Source: Streptomyces endocoffeicus (GTDB lineage: Bacteria; Actinomycetota; Actinomycetes; Streptomycetales; Streptomycetaceae). Taken from it: DNA of 64,000 nucleotides. Below are positions 27,364 through 35,746 of the stretch, piece after piece. The first letter of the stretch is position 1, and every line of letters starts with the position of its first letter. The notes beneath the pieces were generated by a model. That model made no database searches. It saw nothing but the letters and a program-made list of their open reading frames with translations, and had not been told where the DNA came from. Position numbers and translations under genes: made by a program. The stretch lies in the NCBI RefSeq assembly GCF_016741935.1, contig NZ_JAERRG010000004.1, positions 248,001 to 312,000 of the forward strand. The letters are read 5' to 3'.

Positions 27364-27519
27364 ATGGCCCGGCAGGCAGCTCAGCCCGACCACCGCCTTG
27401 CGGTGGTCAGCTGAGGTCCCGCCGACGTCCAAGATCTCAATACGTACGGACGGAGAGCATCGCTCTCCGGGACCGTCGGCAATTCCGGCCGCCGCTTCGG
27501 GCGGCGGCCGGCTTTTTTT
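27364..27519 (+). promoter_or_regulatory. Orphan attenuator-like leader: short peptide ORF, alternative hairpins, terminator
   Basis: A 16-codon ORF (ATG 27364 to TGA 27414, product MARQAAQPDHRLAVVS) ends inside a perfect hairpin GACCACCGC (27388-27396) with GCGGTGGTC (27400-27408). A second structure follows: the multi-part stem 27421-27430 with 27470-27480, enclosing GGAGAGC-ATC-GCTCTCC. Then comes an intrinsic terminator at 27485-27519. The right arm of the first hairpin (27400-27408) is fully complementary, with two G-U pairs, to the terminator 5' arm at 27487-27495. An antiterminator is therefore possible when the first hairpin is opened. This is the layout of ribosome-mediated attenuators, yet no plus-strand gene follows. 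A non-coding RNA is the alternative. Confidence 0.5.
27485..27519 (+). terminator. Strong intrinsic terminator
   Basis: 11-bp perfect stem CCGGCCGCCGC (27485-27495) with 27501-27511, loop TTCGG, followed by C and seven T. The T-run fixes the direction as plus. On the minus strand it could only act as a hairpin after glgP. Confidence 0.92.
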
Positions 27520-27598
27520 GTGCACCCCGAGACGTCGGACATGGGGTGGCACTTTCCCCCGCGCCGGACGGTCCGTGGCCAGTTTAGCCGCCGGGGGC

Positions 27599-30403
27599 TC
27601 AGCGCATCAGGACTCCCGCCGCTTCGGATGCGGTCTCCGAGGGGATGGCGATGAGGCCCGGTTCGGCGGGGTGGGAGAGGAGGGGGTGGGTGGGGAGGAC
27701 GCGGATGGTGTAGCCGAAGGGGCCCGTGCGGTTGAGGGCCAGGGGGGCTTCGTAAAGGCGGCTGCCTTCGAGGTCGGGGCCCGCGGTGGGTTTGAGGGGA
27801 ACGTGGGTGGCGTCGGTGATGCGGTCGGTGTCGTCCACCCGGCCCGCCACGGCCTGGACTTCGACGTCCGCCGGGTCCAGGGCACCCAGGCGCACCCGGA
27901 CCCGTAGGGAGAGCGTCGAGCCGAGTTCGGCGGCGCCGCCCGGGGCGGGTGGGGTGAGGTGGGCCTCGACGTGGTCGACGGCGACGTCCGGCCAGGCGGC
28001 GCGGATTCGGGCCTTCCAGGTGGCCAGTTCGGCGGCCGCCTCGAGGTTCAGGGCTCGGTGGGAGCGGGCGGCCGGGGCGTAGAGGCGTTCGACGTATTCG
28101 CGGACCATGCGGCCCGCGAGCACCTTGGGGCCGAGGGTGGTGAGGGTGCGCCGGACCATGGCGATCCAGCGGCTGGGGAGGCCGTCCAGGCCGCGGTCGT
28201 AGAAGCGCGGGGCGACCCGCTGTTCCAGCAGGTCGTAGAGCGCGGCGGCCTCCAGGTCGTCGCGGCGGGTCTCGCCGATGGCGTCGCCGTCGGCGGTGGG
28301 GATGGCCCAGCCGAAGTCCGGCTCGTACCACTCGTCCCACCAGCCGTCGAGGACGGAGAGGTTGAGACAGCCGTTCAGGGCCGCCTTCATACCGCTGGTG
28401 CCGCATGCCTCCAGCGGGCGCAGCGGGTTGTTGAGCCAGACGTCGCAGCCGGGGTAGAGGTTCTGGGCCATGCCCATGCCGTAGTCGGGCAGGAAGACCA
28501 GGCGGTGGCGGACCCGGGGGTCGTCGGCGAAGCGGACGAGTTCCTGGACCAGGCGCTTGCCGCCGTCGTCGGCCGGGTGTGCCTTGCCCGCGACGACGAT
28601 CTGGACCGGCCGCTCGGAGTGGAGCAGCAGTTCCATCAGCCGGTCCTGGTCGCGCAGCATCAGGGTGAGCCGCTTGTAGGAGGGGACGCGGCGGGCGAAG
28701 CCGATGGTGAGGACGTCGGGGTCGAGCACCCCGTCGATCCATCCGAGCTCGGCGGTGCCCGCGCCGCGCTGCCGCCACGAGGCGTACAGCCGCTGCCGGA
28801 CCTCGGCGACCAGCCGCTTGCGCAGGGTGCGGCGCAGCTCCCACAGCTCGGAGTCGCCGAGGTGGCCGAACTGGCGGGCGCCGAGCCGGGTGACCTCGGG
28901 GGCCGTCCAGGTGGGCGCGTGCACCCCGTTGGTGACGGAGGTGATGGGCACCTCCTCGGGGTCGAAGCCCGGCCAGAGCCCGGCGAACATCTCCCGGCTG
29001 ACGCGGCCGTGCAGGGTGGACACCCCGTTGGCGCGCTGGGCCAACCGCAGCCCCATCACGGCCATGTTGAAGAGGTTGGGCTCCCCGTCGGGATAGGTCT
29101 CCATGCCGAGCGCGAGGATCCGCTCGACCTCGATCCCGGGCAGCTCGGCGTCGTCGCCGAAGTGGCGGGCGACCAGCTCGCGGTCGAAGCGGTCGATCCC
29201 GGCGGGGACGGGGGTGTGGGTGGTGAAGACGGTCCCGGCCCGCACCGCCTCGTGGGCGGCGTCGAAGTCGGCCCCGTCGGCGATCAGTTCGCGGATGCGC
29301 TCCAGGCCCTGGAATCCGGCGTGGCCCTCGTTGGTGTGGAACACCTCGGGTGCGGGGTGGCCGGTGAGCCGGCAGTACGCGCGCAGGGCGCGGACGCCGC
29401 CGATGCCCAGCAGCATCTCCTGGAGCAGCCGGTGCTCGCTGCCGCCACCGTAGAGCCGGTCGGTGACCTCGCGCTCGCCGTGGCCGTTCTCCTCCACGTC
29501 GGAGTCGAGCAGCAGCAGCGGCACCCGGCCCACCCGGGCCTGCCAGACGCGGGCGTGCAGCGGACGGCCGCCGGGCAGGGTGAGCGGGATCCGGACGGGC
29601 CGGCCGTCCGCCTCGCACAGCTGGGTGAGCGGGAGCTCGTCGGGGTCCAGGACCGGATAGTGCTCCTGCTGCCAGCCGTCGCGGGAGAGCGACTGCCGGA
29701 AGTAGCCGTGGCGGTAGAGCAGCCCGACGCCCATCAGGGGGACGCCGAGGTCGCTGGCGGCCTTGAGGTGGTCACCGGCGAGGATGCCGAGGCCGCCGGA
29801 GTACTGGGGCAGGGCGGCGGTGATCCCGAACTCCGGCGAGAAGTAGGCGATGGCGGCGGGCAGTCCTGAGGGGGCGGGCGGGACGGAGGGTACGGGCGGT
29901 CCGGAGGGTACGGACGCGTCTGACGGCACGGGCACGCCGGGCGGCACGGACGCGTCTGACGGCACAGGCACGCCTGACGGCACGGGCTCGTCCGACGGCA
30001 CCGGCGCGCCTGACGGCACAGGCGCGTCCGACCGCACGGACGCGCCTGGGGACACGGTGGGTACGGGCTCGACGGGGGTCGGCCCGGCTCTGTCCTCCGC
30101 GGCGACCCGCCCCTGATACCACCGGGGCCCGGTCAGATAGTCGTGCAGATCGTCCGCGGCCGCCGTGAGACGGCGCAGGAAGGAGCGGTCCTCGGCGAGG
30201 TCCGCGAGCCGGGAGAGGGGCACGGCGCCCAGCAGTCGCACCGGGTCGCCGCCCGACTCCCGCCATCCCTCGGGGTCCACGGACTCGAAGAGCTCGCGGG
30301 TCTCGGGGTGCCAGGACCAGCGCAGATTGCGCGCCAGCCGGTTGAGCGGTCGCAGGGGCTCCGGAAGGACGGGGCGCACGCTGAATCGACGAATGGCCTT
30401 CAC
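27599..30403 (-). CDS. glgP: Alpha-glucan (glycogen) phosphorylase, GT35
   Basis: Phosphorolyses alpha-1,4-glucan to glucose-1-phosphate using pyridoxal phosphate. The product is 934 aa of the bacterial/archaeal-type GlgP (N-terminal LRPLNRLARNLRWSWHPET). Conserved blocks include AYFSPEFGITAALPQYSGGLGILAGDH (in parts), VFHTNEGHAGF and the cofactor-lysine region GTSGMKAALNG, here GTSGMKAAL. A Pro-rich hexapeptide repeat insert occupies about residues 115-180, between the N-terminal helices and the catalytic core, where relatives have a short link. GTG 30403 gives the family N-terminus although its ribosome site is poor. It is the degradative partner of the GlgE-pathway genes to its right. Confidence 0.93.
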   Translation of the reverse strand: MKAIRRFSVRPVLPEPLRPLNRLARNLRWSWHPETRELFESVDPEGWRESGGDPVRLLGAVPLSRLADLAEDRSFLRRLTAAADDLHDYLTGPRWYQGRVAAEDRAGPTPVEPVPTVSPGASVRSDAPVPSGAPVPSDEPVPSGVPVPSDASVPPGVPVPSDASVPSGPPVPSVPPAPSGLPAAIAYFSPEFGITAALPQYSGGLGILAGDHLKAASDLGVPLMGVGLLYRHGYFRQSLSRDGWQQEHYPVLDPDELPLTQLCEADGRPVRIPLTLPGGRPLHARVWQARVGRVPLLLLDSDVEENGHGEREVTDRLYGGGSEHRLLQEMLLGIGGVRALRAYCRLTGHPAPEVFHTNEGHAGFQGLERIRELIADGADFDAAHEAVRAGTVFTTHTPVPAGIDRFDRELVARHFGDDAELPGIEVERILALGMETYPDGEPNLFNMAVMGLRLAQRANGVSTLHGRVSREMFAGLWPGFDPEEVPITSVTNGVHAPTWTAPEVTRLGARQFGHLGDSELWELRRTLRKRLVAEVRQRLYASWRQRGAGTAELGWIDGVLDPDVLTIGFARRVPSYKRLTLMLRDQDRLMELLLHSERPVQIVVAGKAHPADDGGKRLVQELVRFADDPRVRHRLVFLPDYGMGMAQNLYPGCDVWLNNPLRPLEACGTSGMKAALNGCLNLSVLDGWWDEWYEPDFGWAIPTADGDAIGETRRDDLEAAALYDLLEQRVAPRFYDRGLDGLPSRWIAMVRRTLTTLGPKVLAGRMVREYVERLYAPAARSHRALNLEAAAELATWKARIRAAWPDVAVDHVEAHLTPPAPGGAAELGSTLSLRVRVRLGALDPADVEVQAVAGRVDDTDRITDATHVPLKPTAGPDLEGSRLYEAPLALNRTGPFGYTIRVLPTHPLLSHPAEPGLIAIPSETASEAAGVLMR
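29866..30050 (-). repeat. About nine 18-bp in-frame repeats within glgP
   Basis: Degenerate 18-bp units encode SDAPVP, SGAPVP, SDEPVP, SGVPVP, SDASVP, PGVPVP, SDASVP, SGPPVP and SVPPAP in sequence. The insert makes a Pro/Ser/Val linker of about 55-60 residues inside an otherwise conserved enzyme. The frame is preserved. Limits are approximate. Confidence 0.85.
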
Positions 30404-30541
30404 CCTTCGACGGTAGCGGCCGACGAGTCCCCGTTTCGTCTGTTTCGCCCCGCTCCCGAGAAGTCGGCCCGAAGGCGGCAACCTTTCCGGCCAAGGGGAC
30501 GACTAGGGGTCACACCTTCCCCCCATGCCTTGGAGGACGAC

Positions 30542-32449
30542 GTGCGCTCTCGGGACAGTTCGCACACTCCGCCCCCCGCTCATCCGCCCAGATCCACCCC
30601 ACGCAGGGGCCGGATGCTGGCCGCCGTCTGCGCGGCGGGCGCGCTGACCGTCACCTCGCTGGTGAGCGTCTCGGAGGCCGCCGAGGGCAAGGGGCCCGCG
30701 CCGAAGGCGGCCGCCGCGGCCCAGCTCGAGAAGCTGGACCGGGGGCTGGTGAGCGTGCACACCGGCAATGACAACCTGGTCAGCTGGCGCTGGCTGGCCA
30801 CCGACCCGGACGGTGTGACGTTCAACCTCTACCGGGGCGGCGTCAAGGTCAACTCCTCCCCCATCACAACCACCAACTACCTCCACAAGGACGCCCCGAA
30901 CAGCGCCGACTACACCGTGCGGGCCATCGTGGGCGGGGCGGAGCAGCCCGCCTCGCCGAGCGCGATCCAGTTCCGCCCGGGGTACTACGATGTGCCGATC
31001 TCACCCCCGGCGGGCGGGTCGGACTACACCTACGAGGCCAATGACGCCTCCGTGGGCGACCTCGACGGCGACGGCGACCTGGACTTCGTCCTGAAGTGGC
31101 AGCCGACCAACGCCAAGGACAACTCCCAGTCGGGCGTCACCGGCAACACCATCGTCGACGGCTACACCCTCCAGGGGCAGCGGCTGTGGCGGATCGACCT
31201 GGGCCGCAACATCCGCTCCGGCGCCCACTACACCCAGTTCCAGGTGTACGACTACGACGGCGACGGCCAGGCCGAGATCGCGATGAAGACCGCGGACGGC
31301 ACGGTCGACGGCGCCGGTAAGACGATCGGCAGCGCATCCGCCGACTACCGCGACTCCAGCGGCTATGTGCTCAGCGGACCCGAATATCTGACGATGTTCA
31401 ACGGCCGTACGGGCGCCGCGATGAGCACGGTGGACTACGTCCCGCCGCGCGGCACCGTCTCCTCCTGGGGCGACTCCTACGGCAACCGCGTGGACCGCTT
31501 CCTGGCCGGGACGGCGTATCTCAACGGCTCCACCCCCTCACTGATCGAGGCGCGCGGCTACTACACCCGCACCGTGATCTCCGCCTGGAGGTTCAGCGGA
31601 GGCCAGCTCACCCGCCAGTGGACGTTCGACACCAACAGCTCCACCAACACCGGCAAGGGCTACGACGGCCAGGGCAACCACGCACTGGCCACCGGCGATG
31701 TGGACGGCGACGGCAGGGACGAGATCGTCTACGGCTCGATGGCCGTGGACGACAACGGCTCGGGGCTGTGGACGAACAGATACGGCCACGGCGACGCCGC
31801 TCACCTCGGCGACCTCGACCCGTCGCGGCCGGGCCTGGAGTACTTCAAGGTCGACGAGGACTCCTCGAAACCGGGCTCGTACTTCGCCGACGCCCGCACC
31901 GGCCAGGTGCTGTGGTCCACCGCGTCCGGCGGCGACAACGGGCGCGGCGTGGCCGGCGACATCTGGGCGGGCAACGACGGCGCCGAGATGTGGTCCGCGC
32001 GGGACGACCAGATCCGCGACGAGGGCGGCGGCGCCAAGGGCCGCAAACCCTCCTCGACCAACTTCCTGGCCTGGTGGGACGGCGATCCGGTGCGCGAGCT
32101 GCTGGACGGCACCCATATCGACAAGTACGGCACCTCCGGTGACACCCGGCTGCTCACCGGCTCCGGGGTGCACTCCAACAACGGCACCAAGGCCACCCCG
32201 TCGCTGTCCGGCGACATCCTCGGCGACTGGCGCGAGGAGGTGGTCTGGCCGACCGGCGACAACAAGGCGCTGCGGATCTACTCCACGCCGTACGAGACCG
32301 ACCGGAAGATCACCACGCTGCTCCACGACCGGCAGTACCGCGAGGCGCTGGCCTGGCAGAACACCGCCTACAACCAGCCCCCGCACCCCAGCTTCTTCAT
32401 CGGCGACAAGATGGCGACCCCGCCGCGGCCGGCCATCACCACCCCGTGA
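30542..32449 (+). CDS. Secreted rhamnogalacturonan lyase, PL11 type
   Basis: Preprotein of 635 aa. A signal peptide (about residues 1-47, ending VSEAAEG) precedes a PL11 rhamnogalacturonan endolyase that opens with LEKLDRGLVSVHTGNDNLVSWRWLATDP in parts. Repeated calcium-binding DGDGD segments follow (VGDLDGDGDLDFVLKW, YDYDGDGQAEIAMKT, DVDGDGRDEIVYG), forming the beta-propeller. It cleaves the rhamnose-galacturonate backbone of pectin outside the cell. GTG 30542 has GGAGG five bases upstream. The pectate lyase gene starts 27 bases after its stop, so they form a pectin-degrading operon. Confidence 0.92.
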   Translation: MRSRDSSHTPPPAHPPRSTPRRGRMLAAVCAAGALTVTSLVSVSEAAEGKGPAPKAAAAAQLEKLDRGLVSVHTGNDNLVSWRWLATDPDGVTFNLYRGGVKVNSSPITTTNYLHKDAPNSADYTVRAIVGGAEQPASPSAIQFRPGYYDVPISPPAGGSDYTYEANDASVGDLDGDGDLDFVLKWQPTNAKDNSQSGVTGNTIVDGYTLQGQRLWRIDLGRNIRSGAHYTQFQVYDYDGDGQAEIAMKTADGTVDGAGKTIGSASADYRDSSGYVLSGPEYLTMFNGRTGAAMSTVDYVPPRGTVSSWGDSYGNRVDRFLAGTAYLNGSTPSLIEARGYYTRTVISAWRFSGGQLTRQWTFDTNSSTNTGKGYDGQGNHALATGDVDGDGRDEIVYGSMAVDDNGSGLWTNRYGHGDAAHLGDLDPSRPGLEYFKVDEDSSKPGSYFADARTGQVLWSTASGGDNGRGVAGDIWAGNDGAEMWSARDDQIRDEGGGAKGRKPSSTNFLAWWDGDPVRELLDGTHIDKYGTSGDTRLLTGSGVHSNNGTKATPSLSGDILGDWREEVVWPTGDNKALRIYSTPYETDRKITTLLHDRQYREALAWQNTAYNQPPHPSFFIGDKMATPPRPAITTP

Positions 32450-32476
32450 AACCCCCCACTGAGAAGGAGATCCGAC

Positions 32477-33271
32477 ATGGCTGAACAACGCACCAGGTAC
32501 CGGGCGATGGCCGGGGCCCTGGGCGCCGTCGCCCTCACCGCGGGCGCGATCACCACCGGGCTGACCCTGCCCACCGCCTCCGCCGCCACCTGGCCCACGC
32601 CCAGCGGGACCCCGCAGGCGGTCTCCAAGACCATCAGCGTCAGCGGGACCACCGACGGCGGTATGAAGCGCTACTACGGCTCCGGCGACCTCGGCAGTGA
32701 CAACCAGGACGAGGACCAGGGCCCGCTGTTCGAGCTGAAGGACGGCGCCACCCTGAAGAACGTCATCCTCGGCGCCCCGGCCGCCGACGGCGTCCACTGC
32801 GAGGGCAGCTGCACCCTGCAGAACGTCTGGTGGGAGGACGTCGGCGAGGACGCCGCCACCTTCCGCGGCACCGGCAAGACGTTCAACGTCATCGGTGGCG
32901 GCGCCCGTAAGGCCGCGGACAAGATCTTCCAGTTCAACGGCGGCGGCACGCTCAACATCTCGGGCTTCGCCGGCCAGGACTTCTCGACCTTCGTCCGCTC
33001 CTGCGGCAACTGCTCCTCGCAGTACAAGCGCACGATCAATGTGAGCAACTCCGAGATCACCGCCCCCGGCAAGGTCATCGGCGGGATCAACACCAACTAC
33101 GGCGACTCGCTGACCCTGCGCGGGATCACGATCGTCGGCGACAGCAGCAAGAAGATCGTCCCGTGCCAGAAGTACATCGGGAACAACACCGGCGCCGAGC
33201 CGAGCAAGAACGGCAGCGGCCCCGACGGCACCTACTGCAAGTACAGCACCTCCGACATCACCTACAAGTGA
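32477..33271 (+). CDS. Secreted pectate lyase, PL3 family
   Basis: Preprotein of 264 aa with a signal peptide (about residues 1-36, ending ASAATWP). The PL3 parallel beta-helix domain shows the family pattern GPLFELKDGATLKNVILGAPAADGVHC (in parts), WWEDVGEDA and the QDFSTFVRSCGNC segment with its cysteines. Cleaves polygalacturonate by beta-elimination with calcium. AAGGAG precedes ATG 32477. Transcribed with the rhamnogalacturonan lyase. Confidence 0.94.
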   Translation: MAEQRTRYRAMAGALGAVALTAGAITTGLTLPTASAATWPTPSGTPQAVSKTISVSGTTDGGMKRYYGSGDLGSDNQDEDQGPLFELKDGATLKNVILGAPAADGVHCEGSCTLQNVWWEDVGEDAATFRGTGKTFNVIGGGARKAADKIFQFNGGGTLNISGFAGQDFSTFVRSCGNCSSQYKRTINVSNSEITAPGKVIGGINTNYGDSLTLRGITIVGDSSKKIVPCQKYIGNNTGAEPSKNGSGPDGTYCKYSTSDITYK

Positions 33272-33348
33272 CGTCCGGATGACCCGGCGCCGTGCCTGAC
33301 CCTCACAGGGACAGGCACGGCGCGCGCCCGTGCCGGACACTGGTGGCT

Positions 33349-34202
33349 ATGGACACTGCCGAGCTGGGGAGTTTTCTGCGCACCCGCCGCGCCGGGCTGC
33401 GCCCCGAGGACGTCGGCCTGGTCGCGTACGGGACCCGGCGCCGGGTCCCGGGGCTGCGCCGCGAGGAGCTGGCGCAGCTGGCCGGGGTGAGCGCGGCGTA
33501 CTACACCCGGCTGGAGCAGGGCCAGTCCACCGGCGCCTCGGACGGGGTGCTGGACGCGCTCGCCCGCGCGCTGCGGCTCAGCCAGGACGAGCGGGCGCAC
33601 CTTGGCAACCTGGCCCGCGCGCCGGGCGCCGCCCCGCGCGGCGCGCCGAGTCCGCGCGCCCCGCGACCCGGCGGCTGCTCGCCGCGATGGACGGCGTACC
33701 GGCCGTCGTCCTCGGCCTGCGCTTCGACGTCCTGGCGTGGAATCCGCTGGGGCACGCCCTGATCGCCGGACATCTGCCCGCCGACGCGCCCGAGCACCCC
33801 GACGACCGGCCCAATACCCAGCGGATGCTGTTCCTCGATCCGCACACCCGTGAGCTGTATCCGGACTGGCAGGGCGAGGCGCGGCGCGCGGTCTCCTCAC
33901 TGCGGGTGGTGGCCGGGGCGCACCCCGACGACCGGCGGCTCGCGGAGCTGGTCGGCGAACTGACCATGAAGAGCGGGGAGTTCGCGGCGCTGTGGTCGCG
34001 CCACCCGGTGCGCCGGTGCGCCTTCGGCACCAAGTCCTTCCACCACCCGCTGGTGGGGCCGCTGGAGCTGGACTTCGAGATGACCCGGCTGCCGGACTCG
34101 GGTGGCCAGGCGCTGCTGATGTACGGGGCGGAGCCGGGGTCGCCGTCGGGGGCGGCGCTGCGGCTGCTGTCGAGGGAGACCGTCGCGTTTTACGCCCCCT
34201 GA
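33349..34202 (+). pseudogene. XRE/MmyB-like transcriptional regulator with an internal frameshift
   Basis: The N-terminal half, from ATG 33349, is a helix-turn-helix of the MmyB-type regulators (LGSFLRTRRAGLRPEDVGL, GLRREELAQLAGVSAAYYTRLEQGQ). The coding signal then moves to another frame between about 33620 and 33680. There the ligand-binding domain continues (LLAAMDGVPAVVLGLRFDVLAWNPLGHAL) and runs to the stop at 34202. The shift corresponds to one lost base (or two gained) in a GC-rich run. Either the regulator is inactivated or the read contains an error. An intact version would be about 284 aa. It follows the pectinase genes. Confidence 0.85.
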
Positions 34203-34270
34203 TGCGCCCTTGTCGGGATCTTTCGTCCCACGTCAGGCTTGCGCCGTCGAGTTGGGGAGGGGATCGTTCC

Positions 34271-35557
34271 ATGGCATGCGCATCCGCAGGCCCCCGTCGG
34301 AGGGTGGCGCCCCGCCGGAGGGTGGCGCCCCGCCGGAGGGTGGCGCCCCGTCGGAGGGTGGCGGCGCCGGCCGCCGTCGTCGCGGTGGTCCTGGTGGTCT
34401 TGTCGCCCGCTCAGACCGTTCCCGCGCAGGGGGCCCAGGCCACGGGCGGGGCGGGGACCCACGGCTATATCGTCGCCCTCAAGCGGGGCCCGGGAGCACC
34501 CGTGGCGGCGTCCGGGGCGGGCCGGGCGCTGATCGAGCGGTACGGGGCGCGGGTGCGGCGGGTCTACCGCACCGCGCTCAACGGCTATGCGGTACGGGCG
34601 AACGCGGCGCAGGCCGGGCGGCTGGCGGCCGATCCGCGCATCGCCTCGGTGACCCGGGACGAGCGGGTGTCCCTGCGCTGGTCCCGGGCGCGGTTACCGG
34701 CCCCGCCGCGCGGCCGGGCGCGGCCGCCGTGGGGGCTGGACCGGATCGACCAGCCGGACCGGCGGCTGGACGGGGCGTACACCGCGCCCCGCGGCGGCGG
34801 GCGCGGCACCACGATCTATGTGATCGACTCCGGGGTCCGCACCTCCCATGAGGACTTCGGCGGCCGGGCCCGCTCCGGCTGGGACTTCGTGGACGACGAT
34901 CCGGTGGCCGAGGACGGCAACGGCCATGGCACCCATGTGGCCGCCACCGCGGCGGGCACCCGCTACGGGGTGGCGAAGGAGGCCGCGATCGTGGCCGTCC
35001 GGGTGCTGGACGACCGGGGCGAGGGCACCATCGCGCAGGTGCTGGCCGGAATGGACTGGGTGCTGCGACACGCCAGGCGGCCCGCGGTGGTCAATCTGAG
35101 CCTGGGCTCGGCGTCCGCCACCCCGCTGCCCGAATGGGACGCGGCGGTGCGGGCGGGGATCGCCGCCGGTCTGGTCTTCACCGTGGCGGCGGGCAACCAG
35201 GACCGGCCCGCGGCCTCGTTCTCGCCGGGCCGGGTGCCGGGGGCACTCACGGTGGGCGCGACCGACCGCGCCGACCGGCGTTCGGGCTTCTCCAACTGGG
35301 GCCCGGGAATTGACCTGTTCGCGCCCGGCGACCGGATCGTCTCGGCGTCCGACGCGAGCGATACGGCGGCCAGGACGCTGTCGGGCACCTCGATGGCGGC
35401 CCCGCATGTCGCGGGCGCCGCCGCGCTGTATCTCGCCGGCCATCGCTTCGCGACTCCGGCCCGGGTCGGGGCCGCGCTGACGGCCGGGGCGAGCAAGGGC
35501 CGGGTGCGCGGCGCGGGCCCGGGTTCGCCCAACCGTCTGCTGCGGGTGGCCAACTGA
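34271..35557 (+). CDS. Secreted subtilisin-like serine protease, S8 family
   Basis: Preproenzyme of 428 aa. A very basic n-region made of repeats precedes a hydrophobic segment and signal cleavage region (about residues 35-60). An inhibitor I9 propeptide follows (about 68-140, GYIVALKRGPGAP onward), then a proteinase-K-type catalytic domain with Asp186 (YVIDSGV), His219 (GNGHGTHVA) and Ser374 (SGTSMAAPHVAG). Codon 142 is TTA at 34694-34696, so translation should depend on the bldA leucyl-tRNA and be developmentally timed. GGAGGGG lies eight bases before ATG 34271. Confidence 0.92.
   Translation: MACASAGPRRRVAPRRRVAPRRRVAPRRRVAAPAAVVAVVLVVLSPAQTVPAQGAQATGGAGTHGYIVALKRGPGAPVAASGAGRALIERYGARVRRVYRTALNGYAVRANAAQAGRLAADPRIASVTRDERVSLRWSRARLPAPPRGRARPPWGLDRIDQPDRRLDGAYTAPRGGGRGTTIYVIDSGVRTSHEDFGGRARSGWDFVDDDPVAEDGNGHGTHVAATAAGTRYGVAKEAAIVAVRVLDDRGEGTIAQVLAGMDWVLRHARRPAVVNLSLGSASATPLPEWDAAVRAGIAAGLVFTVAAGNQDRPAASFSPGRVPGALTVGATDRADRRSGFSNWGPGIDLFAPGDRIVSASDASDTAARTLSGTSMAAPHVAGAAALYLAGHRFATPARVGAALTAGASKGRVRGAGPGSPNRLLRVAN
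34295..34366 (+). repeat. Four 18-bp repeats in the signal-peptide n-region
   Basis: Four tandem units, consensus CGCCGGAGGGTGGCGCCC (34295-34312, 34313-34330, 34331-34348, 34349-34366). The second and third are identical and the fourth ends GGCG. They encode Arg-Arg-Arg-Val-Ala-Pro repeats, giving the subtilase precursor an extended positively charged n-region before the hydrophobic core. Confidence 0.93.
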
Positions 35558-35583
35558 CGTAAACGCGGAACGCGTCGAGTGGA

Positions 35584-35607
35584 CGGCCCCGCCTACGGGC
35601 GGGGCCG
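35584..35607 (+). terminator. Hairpin terminator after the subtilase
   Basis: 10-bp stem CGGCCCCGCC (35584-35593) with 35598-35607 and a four-base loop, followed by ATTCG. It lies 27 bases after the subtilase stop and separates it from the glgE operon. Confidence 0.7.
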
Positions 35608-35746
35608 ATTCGTATACCCGGCGTTACGAACCGGTAGTTAACGGGAACCCGGATTGTCTCCCCATTCCACTGGGGAAGGCTTTCCACGCGCGCCCCCCAT
35701 GGCCGACCCCATCCGCCCACCAGAGTGAACGCGGACAGGAGCTGTC

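Noticed and set aside
27330..27520. Structured region considered as a tRNA or known riboswitch
   Set aside because: No cloverleaf, anticodon or T-loop sequence, and no known riboswitch core was recognised. Kept instead as an attenuator-like leader.
27959..29869. 636-aa plus-strand frame opposite glgP
   Set aside because: Shadow of the phosphorylase; no recognisable domain and no ribosome site.
31538..33340. 600-aa minus-strand frame opposite the pectinase genes
   Set aside because: It spans two plus-strand genes with signal peptides and lyase motifs, so it is a composition artefact.
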